Assembly (NCBI GenBank): GCA_900545725.1
Contig: URAI01000110.1
Span: 1-7,377 of the forward strand
From: an uncultured Eubacterium sp.
GTDB taxonomy: Bacteria > Bacillota > Clostridia > Lachnospirales > Lachnospiraceae
Length of the DNA: 7,377 bases
Direction of reading: 5' to 3'
Made by a program: the position numbers and the translations under genes. A model generated the notes under the pieces. The model was not told where the DNA came from and made no database searches. It saw nothing but the letters and a program-made list of their open reading frames with translations. Shown here piece by piece: positions 1-5,716 of this stretch; the stretch's first letter is position 1, and every line of letters begins with the position of its first letter.

Positions 1-18
1 CCACCAATCTGCCGCCAT
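1..18 (-). CDS. Possible 5' end of a further minus-strand gene, cut by the window edge
   Basis: Downstream of nadC on the minus strand there is an ATG (complement of 16-18) preceded by a run of five G (complement of 26-30) at a spacing close to that of a ribosome binding site. The six visible codons read MAADWW. The stretch is markedly GC-rich compared with nadC. Six codons cannot identify a product, and it may be chance or a sequence join at a contig edge. If real, it would be a fourth cistron about 27 bp after nadC. Confidence 0.18.
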
Positions 19-45
19 CTACACCCCCGTTCAACAAAATAAAAA

Positions 46-900
46 TTAATCTATAGGATGAAGATTTTTAAGTGAAATATCCATTATAGGAGCAGAATGT
101 GTTAAAGCCCCACTTGATATATAATCAACTCCGATGCCTGTTAAACGCTTGATATTTTCAAGAGTGACATTACCTGAACATTCTGTTTTGGCACGTCCGT
201 CAATGATCTTAACAGCTTCTGTCATCATATCAGTTGTCATGTTATCAAGCATGATAATATCAGCGCCTGCCTCAACAGCTTCTCGTACCTGCTGAAGAGA
301 TTCAACTTCAACTTCAATCTTTCTTACGAATGGAGCATATTCCTTAGCCATGGTAACAGCTTCACGTACGCCGCCTGCAGCACCAATATGATTATCTTTA
401 AGAAGGACACCATCAGACAGGTTATAACGATGGTTAAAGCCGCCGCCTGTCTTAACAGCATATTTTTCAAAAATACGGTTATTAGGTGTTGTCTTTCTTG
501 TATCGAGAAGTTTAGTATTAGTTCCCTCTAACAGACTTGCAACTGAATGTGTATATGTTGCGATACCGCTCATTCTCTGGAGATAGTTAAGAGCAGTACG
601 CTCACCTGATAATAATACTCTTATATCACCTCTGATAACAGCCATAAGCTGTCCCTTTGTAACTTTATCTGAGTCTTTGCAATACATTTCAAATTCAGTA
701 TTATCATCTAATAATTCAAATACACGTTTAAATACATCAAGACCGGCAATTATTCCATCCTGTTTACATATAAGTGATACTTCCCCTTTCTGATAATGAG
801 GCATTACGGCATTAGTTGTAACGTCTTCACTTGAGATATCCTCGGCAAGTGCCATCTTTATAAGGTTATCTGCATTTAACTTCATTGTTATACTGTTCAT
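46..900 (-). CDS. nadC: Nicotinate-nucleotide pyrophosphorylase (quinolinate phosphoribosyltransferase)
   Basis: This enzyme makes nicotinate mononucleotide, CO2 and pyrophosphate from quinolinate and PRPP, the last dedicated step of de novo NAD synthesis in the cytoplasm. The 284-residue protein has the usual family length. Recognisable blocks are RTALNYLQRMSGIAT (101-115), DTRKT (133-137), HRYNLSDGVLLKDNH (157-171, with basic and acidic residues that line the quinolinate/PRPP pocket in the family), EVEVE (196-200), MLDN (217-220), ECSGN (240-244) and SSGALTH (262-268). The ATG overlaps the end of nadB by 35 nt. The sequence before it has only a weak GAAAG-like Shine-Dalgarno, so translation is probably coupled to nadB. 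A second in-frame ATG five codons later (complement of 883-885) is a possible alternative start. It is the third gene of nadABC. Confidence 0.97.
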   Translation of the reverse strand: MNSITMKLNADNLIKMALAEDISSEDVTTNAVMPHYQKGEVSLICKQDGIIAGLDVFKRVFELLDDNTEFEMYCKDSDKVTKGQLMAVIRGDIRVLLSGERTALNYLQRMSGIATYTHSVASLLEGTNTKLLDTRKTTPNNRIFEKYAVKTGGGFNHRYNLSDGVLLKDNHIGAAGGVREAVTMAKEYAPFVRKIEVEVESLQQVREAVEAGADIIMLDNMTTDMMTEAVKIIDGRAKTECSGNVTLENIKRLTGIGVDYISSGALTHSAPIMDISLKNLHPID

Positions 901-2236
901 GTTCTTTCTTCATCCTTTCGATTTCATCTAAGACAATTTTCTTATAGTGGTCTGTAAGCTTGTCATAATCTTTGTATATATTAAAATCCATAGACTTAAT
1001 TATATCCTGAGCAATGTCATGTGAAGAAATATTCTTATTATCGCTCATATGTTTAATTATATCTCTGGCAGCACGTTTTGCAAATACAAGACTTTCAAGA
1101 AGTGAATTACTTGCAAGGCGGTTTCTGCCATGAACACCGTTACAGCTTGTCTCACCTGCTGCATATAATCTGTTCATGCTGGTCATGCTATAACGGTTGA
1201 CATCTACGCCACCCATAAAATAATGCTGTGCAGGGACAACAGGTATAGGCTCTTTAGTAGCATCATAGCCTTCTTCAAGACATCTTTCATATATATTAGG
1301 AAAATGATGCATTATATCCTCTTTGTCTATAGGCGCAAGAGATAGCCATACGCATGGCTTATTTTCTTCTTCCATCATATCCTTAATTGCATTTGCAACA
1401 ACATCCCTTGGAAGAAGTTCGTCTACGAAACGTTCACCTGCATTGTTAAGAAGTAAGGCACCCTCTCCACGGACTGATTCAGATATAAGAAATCTTCTTC
1501 CGGGAGTCTTTGAATAAAGTGTTGTAGGATGAATCTGTATATAGTCCGGATTTTGCAGCTTTATTCCATGTTCTAAAGAAATGGCAAGTGCATCACCTGT
1601 CAGATGGCTGAAATTAGTTGAATTATCAAATAATCCGCCAATTCCTCCACATGCCCATATAGTATAGCCGCCTGTTATTGTAATAAGCCGGTTAGGTTCT
1701 TTATTAGGACGGCATATAATACCGTAACATTCATTATCCTTTTCGATAATATCAATCATAGTCATTTCTTCAATGAGAGTGACATTTTCAAGCTTTTTAA
1801 CCTGATTAAGCAGGTGGCTTGTAATCTCTTTTCCTGTTATATCTTCATGGAAAAGTATTCTTGGAGTTGAGTGTGCTCCTTCTCTTGTAAATGCTAAAGA
1901 ACCGTCTTTAGTCCTCTTAAAATCAACACCATAATCTATAAGGTCATTAATTACATCGCGAGATGAACGAATCATAATATCAACAGAATCTTTGTTGTTT
2001 TCATAATGTCCTGCGCGCATTGTATCTTCAAAATAGCTGTCATAGTCATCTTCATTTTTAAGAACACATATTCCACCCTGTGCCAGAAATGAATCACTGC
2101 TTTCAAGATCTGACTTGGTAATCATAACGATTTTTTTATCGTGTGGAAGATTAAGCGCAGCATATAAACCTGAAACACCGGTTCCTACAATAACAATATC
2201 AGCCTGGATATTTAAGTCGATTTTATATTTTTCCAT
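866..2236 (-). CDS. nadB: L-aspartate oxidase, short clostridial-type form
   Basis: This FAD enzyme oxidises L-aspartate to iminoaspartate, the substrate that NadA condenses with dihydroxyacetone phosphate. Residues 14-31 contain the Rossmann FAD motif (GTGVSG), and 41-57 carry the family block ending SFLAQGGIC. HSTPR (122-126), QIHPTTL (234-240), SESVRGEGALL (252-262), LLPRDVV (274-280), QHYFMGGV (337-344) and GETSCNGVHGRNRLASNSLLES (within 361-382) are typical of NadB rather than of succinate dehydrogenase flavoproteins. At 456 residues it is clearly shorter than the roughly 540-residue E. coli enzyme. The shortfall is at the C-terminal helical domain, where only about 65 residues follow the FAD block. 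The catalytic core is complete, so I read this as a lineage variant rather than a truncation. A GAGGA ribosome binding site lies 6-7 nt before the ATG. The gene starts 75 bp after nadA and overlaps nadC by 35 nt. Confidence 0.95.
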   Translation of the reverse strand: MEKYKIDLNIQADIVIVGTGVSGLYAALNLPHDKKIVMITKSDLESSDSFLAQGGICVLKNEDDYDSYFEDTMRAGHYENNKDSVDIMIRSSRDVINDLIDYGVDFKRTKDGSLAFTREGAHSTPRILFHEDITGKEITSHLLNQVKKLENVTLIEEMTMIDIIEKDNECYGIICRPNKEPNRLITITGGYTIWACGGIGGLFDNSTNFSHLTGDALAISLEHGIKLQNPDYIQIHPTTLYSKTPGRRFLISESVRGEGALLLNNAGERFVDELLPRDVVANAIKDMMEEENKPCVWLSLAPIDKEDIMHHFPNIYERCLEEGYDATKEPIPVVPAQHYFMGGVDVNRYSMTSMNRLYAAGETSCNGVHGRNRLASNSLLESLVFAKRAARDIIKHMSDNKNISSHDIAQDIIKSMDFNIYKDYDKLTDHYKKIVLDEIERMKKEHEQYNNEVKCR

Positions 2237-2272
2237 AGTTAATCCTCGATTTTTATTTAATACTTTACTATA

Positions 2273-2292
2273 ACAACTGTCTTGTAATATAT
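2273..2292. promoter_or_regulatory. Degenerate second copy of the nad operator core
   Basis: In the 75-bp nadA-nadB gap, the 20-bp stretch shares 16 of 20 positions with the 20-bp core of the inverted repeat upstream of nadA. This includes an identical 9-mer CTGTCTTGT (2277-2285). The left arm matches at 6 of 7 positions, the central six bases match fully, and the right arm matches at only 4 of 7. It may be a weak secondary repressor site or a chance match. No convincing promoter accompanies it. Confidence 0.3.
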
Positions 2293-2311
2293 GCTTTAAG
2301 TCAGTTAATAA

Positions 2312-3220
2312 TTATTTTGCAAGCTCTAACATTCTTGCAAGAGGAATACCTGCTTTTTTTCTCACTTCATCAGAAACAGCAACAGCATTATTTTCGTTAA
2401 TAAGTACATCACGGACCTTTTCAAGAGTAACCTTTTTCATGTTAGGGCAGAACTGACGGATTCCAACAGAATAGAATTTTTTATCCGGATTTTTTAATGT
2501 AAGCTGATGAAGCACACCCATTTCCGTGCAGATAATAAATTCCTTTGCATCACTATTAGTAGCATAATCAATAATGCCTGAAGTACTTCCTATATAATCT
2601 GCAAGCTCTAATACATCCATAGTACATTCAGGATGTACCAAAACTAACGCATCAGGCTTCGCTTTTTTTGCCTTAAGTACATTTTCCTTTGTAATACTCT
2701 TATGTACATGGCAGAAACCATCATTAAAAATAAAGTTTTTTTCAGGAACGAGTGAAGCAATATATCGTCCAAGATTCTCATCAGGTATAAAGAAAATATT
2801 CTTATTAGGAAGGGCTTTGACAATCTTTAGTGCATTAGATGAGGTAACACATACATCAGAATGAACCTTCAATTCGGCAGTAGAGTTGATATAACAGACA
2901 ACTGCAAGATCATCATATTCCTTTCGTAAATTTTCAATATAATCAATATCCGCCATATGAGCCATAGGGCAGTTAGCAAGATTATCGGGCATAAGGACGA
3001 GCTTATCCGGGTTAAGAATCTTAGCACTTTCGCCCATAAAGGATACGCCACAAAATACAATAACCTGTTCAGAGACTTCTGTAGCTTTCTTACTTAAATA
3101 GTAAGAATCGCCAATATAATCAGCTATATCCTGTACCTCATCATTGACATAATAATGAGCTAATATAACTGCATTTTTTTCTTTTTTTAAACGTTTTATC
3201 TGGTCAAGTACAGATTCCAT
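2312..3220 (-). CDS. nadA: Quinolinate synthase (4Fe-4S enzyme)
   Basis: NadA condenses iminoaspartate with dihydroxyacetone phosphate to give quinolinate, using an oxygen-sensitive [4Fe-4S] cluster. The 302-residue protein matches the compact, about 300-residue NadA class. Visible family blocks are ILAHYYVNDEVQDIADYIGDS (within 19-39), INSTAELK (111-118), TSSNA (126-130), FIPDENLG (144-151), GFCHVH (168-173), HPEC (196-199), GSTSG (211-215), TEMGVLHQL (232-240) and FCPNMKK (257-263). Cys84, Cys170 and Cys258 have the context and spacing of the three cluster ligands known in the family. The ATG is preceded by a strong GGAGGT ribosome binding site (complement of 3225-3230). It is the first gene of the nad operon and sits directly behind the operator-promoter at 3258-3298. 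Confidence 0.97.
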   Translation of the reverse strand: MESVLDQIKRLKKEKNAVILAHYYVNDEVQDIADYIGDSYYLSKKATEVSEQVIVFCGVSFMGESAKILNPDKLVLMPDNLANCPMAHMADIDYIENLRKEYDDLAVVCYINSTAELKVHSDVCVTSSNALKIVKALPNKNIFFIPDENLGRYIASLVPEKNFIFNDGFCHVHKSITKENVLKAKKAKPDALVLVHPECTMDVLELADYIGSTSGIIDYATNSDAKEFIICTEMGVLHQLTLKNPDKKFYSVGIRQFCPNMKKVTLEKVRDVLINENNAVAVSDEVRKKAGIPLARMLELAK

Positions 3221-3257
3221 GACTACCTCCGCTATATAATAAATTTATTTTCGTTGT

Positions 3258-3286
3258 ATTATAGCACTTACATTTACATCTGACAA
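3258..3286 (-). promoter_or_regulatory. nadABC promoter (sigma-A type, extended -10)
   Basis: On the minus strand a TTGTCA -35 hexamer (complement of 3281-3286) is followed, after exactly 17 nt, by a perfect TATAAT -10 (complement of 3258-3263). A TG extension lies one base before the -10 (complement of 3265-3266). Transcription would start near 3251, leaving a leader of about 30 nt that contains the nadA ribosome binding site. The -35 lies inside the inverted repeat at 3273-3298. Confidence 0.85.
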
Positions 3287-3298
3287 GACAGATGTAAA
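3273..3298. promoter_or_regulatory. Inverted-repeat operator of nadABC, probable NiaR (YrxA) site
   Basis: A perfect inverted repeat with 10-bp arms (TTTACATCTG and CAGATGTAAA) is separated by 6 bp and overlaps the -35 hexamer of the nadA promoter. A bound repressor would therefore exclude RNA polymerase. In Bacillus and many Clostridia, nadABC operons are repressed in response to nicotinic acid by NiaR (YrxA) through a palindrome in this position, so that regulator is the best guess. The niaR gene itself is not in the window. Confidence 0.7.
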
Positions 3299-3604
3299 AT
3301 TTTTGCAATATTATGTAAATTTTATGTTATTAATCAGGCGAAGTCTATAAGTAAATGGTGGTGATTATAATAGAAGTCTGAGATGCCACATTTTTCTATA
3401 GGCGGGGAACAATATTGTCTAAGTAAAGGTTTAATCTTTGTGTAAAATATACGCTGCAGCAAGGTTGTTCAGAAATTGAGAGTAGTATTCATTGTGTATA
3501 AGACATTGTATATAGATACATATGACAATACACGCATTGCGTTTTATAACAATATATGTTATGATAAACGTAACGCATTGCGAGATTGCTTAATGGGATA
3601 ATTA
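3299..3604. other. AT-rich divergent intergenic region without a recognisable gene
   Basis: Between the nad operator and the HTH/recQ promoter I find no convincing coding region on either strand. The region holds a perfect palindrome ACAATATTGT (3409-3418), a small inverted repeat TGTAT-n4-ATACA (3507-3520), an isolated TATAAT (3366-3371) without a good -35, and the repeat cluster at 3532-3582 described separately. A 20-codon open frame at 3383-3445 lacks a ribosome binding site. A small RNA or long leader starting near 3378 cannot be excluded. Confidence 0.6.
3532..3582. repeat. Direct repeat pair flanking a palindrome, upstream of the HTH-recQ genes
   Basis: The 10-mer ACGCATTGCG occurs at 3532-3541 and again at 3573-3582, 41 bp apart, close to four helical turns. 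Between them, 3546-3562 is an inverted repeat with ATAACA and TGTTAT arms around a 5-bp centre. GCGTT (3539-3543) and AACGC (3572-3576) extend the symmetry, allowing a larger imperfect stem. The second 10-mer ends about 22 bp before the putative -10 at 3605, where an operator for the promoter would be expected. The bound factor is unknown; autoregulation by the HTH protein is one possibility. Confidence 0.45.
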
Positions 3605-3610
3605 TATAAT
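3605..3610 (+). promoter_or_regulatory. Putative -10 element for the HTH-recQ transcript
   Basis: A perfect TATAAT lies 26 bp before the preferred HTH start codon. A transcript starting near 3617 would include the GAGGA ribosome binding site at 3623-3627. No good -35 is found at 16-18 bp spacing; the TTGCTT at 3586-3591 is too close. The promoter is therefore either weak, dependent on an activator, or misassigned. Confidence 0.4.
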
Positions 3611-3635
3611 TGCTTTAGAAATGAGGAAAAGACAC

Positions 3636-3842
3636 ATGGATGCAGCAACTGTAATAAAAAGACTGAGGGAGGAAAATGGACTTAGCCGTAAAGAGTTTTC
3701 AATACATACAGGTATACCGGTAAGGACTGTTGAGGACTGGGAAGCAGGAAGACGTACGCCGCCTGATTATATACCGAAGCTTATATCATATCAGTTTAAG
3801 TACGAGAAGATGATGATGGAACAGGAGAAAAAGAGTGAGTAA
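3636..3842 (+). CDS. Small XRE-family helix-turn-helix protein coupled to recQ
   Basis: The 68-residue protein is little more than one Cro/CI-type helix-turn-helix. LSRKEFSIHTGI (16-27) gives the first two helices of the motif, PVRTVEDWEAGRR (28-40) the recognition helix, and a short charged tail ends in EQEKKSE. I start it at 3636 rather than at the in-frame ATG at 3621. The GAGGA at 3623-3627 is well spaced for 3636, whereas nothing resembling a ribosome binding site precedes 3621. The longer version would add five residues. Its last 8 nt overlap the recQ start, so the two are probably translated together. Codon use is strongly AT-biased (all five Ile codons are ATA), like the first half of recQ. 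A DNA-binding regulatory role is inferred from the fold; the target is unknown. Confidence 0.8.
   Translation: MDAATVIKRLREENGLSRKEFSIHTGIPVRTVEDWEAGRRTPPDYIPKLISYQFKYEKMMMEQEKKSE
3823..3827 (+). promoter_or_regulatory. Ribosome binding site of recQ
   Basis: AGGAG inside the 3' end of the HTH gene lies 7 nt before the GTG at 3835. It fixes GTG as the recQ start and makes translational coupling to the upstream gene likely. Confidence 0.7.
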
Positions 3843-5670
3843 ATTAGAAGTATTAAAAAATGTATTCGGTTATGACAGCTTCAGGGAAGGCCAGGAACAG
3901 ATAGTTGATGCCATATTAAATGGGCAGGATGTACTTGGAATAATGCCTACCGGTGCCGGTAAGTCAATATGCTATCAGCTTCCTGCGCTTATGCTTCAGG
4001 GAATAACAATAGTAGTATCACCTCTTATATCATTAATGATAGATCAGGTTAAGGCACTTAATGAAGCTGGTGTACATGCGGCATATATCAACAGTGCATT
4101 AACGGAGAATCAGGTGACTAAAGCGCTCCATAATGCCATGCTTGGAAGATATAAGATTGTATATGTAGCGCCGGAAAGACTGGAAACCAACAGGTTTCTT
4201 GAATTTGCCATGAATACAGATATATCAATGATTACAATAGATGAAGCACATTGTATATCACAGTGGGGACAGGATTTCAGACCAAGTTATCTAAAAATTG
4301 TCAATCTTATCAGGCGTTTTCCTAAAAGACCGGTTGTAAGTGCATTTACAGCGACTGCTACATCACAGGTTAAGGATGATATAATATGTATATTAGGTCT
4401 TAATGCTCCAAAGATAATGATAACAGGTTTTGACAGAAAGAACCTGTATTTTGAAGTGAAGAAGAGTAAGCATAAGGATATTGACATACTTGAATATGTG
4501 CAGAACCATTCAGGTGACAGTGGAATAATCTATTGTGCAACACGTAAAAATGTGGATAATGTATATATAATGCTTCTTAATAATGGAATTGCGGCGACGA
4601 GATACCATGCAGGTCTGTCTAATGAGGTAAGAAAACAGAATCAGGAAGATTTTATATATGACAGAAAGCCTGTCATAGTTGCAACTAACGCATTTGGAAT
4701 GGGCATTGATAAGTCTAATGTAAGATATGTTCTTCATTATAATATGCCACAGTGTATTGAGAATTATTATCAGGAGGCGGGGCGTGCCGGACGTGACGGA
4801 GAGCCTGCTGAGTGTATTTTGTTTTATTCGCCGCAGGATGTGGTCATTCATGAATTTCTGATTGAACAGAAAGGTCAGAACACTGAATTTACGCAGGACG
4901 ATTTAGACGTTATCAGAGAAAATGATATCCGTCGTTTAAATAAAATGCGTTTTTACTGTGCAACCAAAGAATGTCTGCGGGAATATATGCTCAATTACTT
5001 CGGGGAGTATACAAACCGCAGGGAATGTGGCAACTGCGGCAACTGCAATGCTTCCTTTGAAGAAAAAGACGTTACGGTGCTTTGCAGGGATATGATTGCC
5101 TGTATCCAGGAGAGCGGACAGCGGTATGGAATGGGAGTCATTATGGGCATTTTAAGAGGTTCAAATACCGCAAAGTTAAAAAGCTACGGTGTCAGCCGCT
5201 ATGAAACCTTCGGAATCCAGAGCAAAACAAGCGAAGCGCAGCTAAAGGCGGTTGCAGAAGAACTGCTTTTAAAAGGGTACTTGACAGAAACGCCGGACAT
5301 CTATAGAATAATCAAGCTGGATAAAACATGCGAAGAACTTTTAGATGAGGGCGCTTCTTTTTCAATCCGCTGGTCAGAACGGACGGAAAAAATGGCAGAG
5401 GCAAAGGTCAAAACGGCAAAAAGCCGTGCAACCGATACGCTTTCGCCAAAGCAGCTTGCACTTTTTGGTGCGTTAAAGCAGCTGCGTCTGACACTTGCAA
5501 GAGAAGAAAATTTACCGCCGTACATTATCTTTTCGGATAAGACACTGATTGACATGTGTCATAAAATGCCGCATACACAGCAGGAAATGCTTGATGTCAA
5601 CGGTGTCGGTGAAAATAAATTTGCGCGGTACGGAGAAGCATTTATCCGGTGTATTGAACAAAACAGCTGA
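3835..5670 (+). CDS. recQ: ATP-dependent DNA helicase RecQ, mosaic gene
   Basis: RecQ is a 3'-5' DNA helicase of recombinational repair and fork processing. The 611-residue length equals the full-length bacterial family (E. coli about 610). The helicase core carries Walker A PTGAGKS (38-44, Lys43), VSPLISLMIDQV (61-72), DEAH with the RecQ aromatic loop (DEAHCISQWGQDFRPSY, 136-152), SAFTATAT (169-176), IIYCATR (231-237), NAFGMGIDKSNVR (285-297) and motif VI YYQEAGRAGRDG (311-322). Zinc ligands Cys380, Cys398, Cys401 and Cys404 are all present, followed by the winged-helix RQC region (about 406-515) and a C-terminal HRDC domain (about 533-611). The start is GTG, overlapping the HTH gene by 8 nt. 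Composition changes sharply around codon 305-320. Before it 21 of 31 Ile codons are ATA and 12 of 14 Arg codons are AGA/AGG; after it 1 of 19 and 6 of 21. The protein looks functional, but the gene appears to be spliced from two sources. Confidence 0.96.
   Translation: MSKLEVLKNVFGYDSFREGQEQIVDAILNGQDVLGIMPTGAGKSICYQLPALMLQGITIVVSPLISLMIDQVKALNEAGVHAAYINSALTENQVTKALHNAMLGRYKIVYVAPERLETNRFLEFAMNTDISMITIDEAHCISQWGQDFRPSYLKIVNLIRRFPKRPVVSAFTATATSQVKDDIICILGLNAPKIMITGFDRKNLYFEVKKSKHKDIDILEYVQNHSGDSGIIYCATRKNVDNVYIMLLNNGIAATRYHAGLSNEVRKQNQEDFIYDRKPVIVATNAFGMGIDKSNVRYVLHYNMPQCIENYYQEAGRAGRDGEPAECILFYSPQDVVIHEFLIEQKGQNTEFTQDDLDVIRENDIRRLNKMRFYCATKECLREYMLNYFGEYTNRRECGNCGNCNASFEEKDVTVLCRDMIACIQESGQRYGMGVIMGILRGSNTAKLKSYGVSRYETFGIQSKTSEAQLKAVAEELLLKGYLTETPDIYRIIKLDKTCEELLDEGASFSIRWSERTEKMAEAKVKTAKSRATDTLSPKQLALFGALKQLRLTLAREENLPPYIIFSDKTLIDMCHKMPHTQQEMLDVNGVGENKFARYGEAFIRCIEQNS
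4755..4800. other. Composition breakpoint inside recQ (recombination or assembly junction)
   Basis: Codon use switches from ATA/AGA-rich to ATT/ATC- and CGN-rich within the stretch encoding helicase motif VI, among the most conserved parts of RecQ. Sampled 60-base lines hold 17-23 G+C to the left (3841, 4021, 4381) and 29-31 to the right (5101, 5401). The frame is kept. Everything from here to the terminator after the MATE gene shares the right-hand style. Confidence 0.75.
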
Positions 5671-5672
5671 TG

Positions 5673-5686
5673 ATTCTGTACAGAAT
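5673..5686. promoter_or_regulatory. Perfect 14-bp palindrome between recQ and the MATE gene
   Basis: ATTCTGTACAGAAT is its own reverse complement and lies in the 46-bp gap, 20 bp before the GGAGG of the MATE gene. A poor promoter-like pair overlaps it: TTGAAC at 5654-5659 and TGTACA at 5677-5682, 17 bp apart. It could be an operator controlling the exporter separately from recQ. It does not fit the Gram-positive LexA box (GAAC-n4-GTTC). Confidence 0.4.
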
Positions 5687-5716
5687 GTGTTTATCAAGTA
5701 ATTACGGAGGTTTCTC

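Noticed and set aside
1323..1517. 64-codon plus-strand open frame opposite nadB
   Set aside because: It lies wholly antisense to a well-supported gene, has serine-rich translation typical of an antisense shadow, and resembles no family.
3383..3445. 20-codon open frame (MPHFSIGGEQYCLSKGLIFV) in the divergent intergenic region
   Set aside because: No ribosome binding site at a workable distance, no recognisable family, and a length expected by chance in such a region.
3621..3635. Upstream ATG as start of the HTH gene
   Set aside because: Its upstream sequence has no Shine-Dalgarno, and the GAGGA that overlaps this ATG is well placed for the ATG at 3636.
4755..4800. recQ breakpoint as an integration site of a mobile element
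   Set aside because: No integrase, transposase, terminal repeats or duplicated target is visible, and the replaced portion of recQ (about 290 codons) is far longer than an attachment site would restore.
4510..4851. 113-codon minus-strand open frame opposite recQ
   Set aside because: It is antisense to the conserved helicase core and gives a low-complexity Ile/Leu/Arg-rich translation without domains.
5673..5686. Palindrome as an SOS (LexA/DinR) box
   Set aside because: It does not match the Gram-positive GAAC-n4-GTTC pattern.
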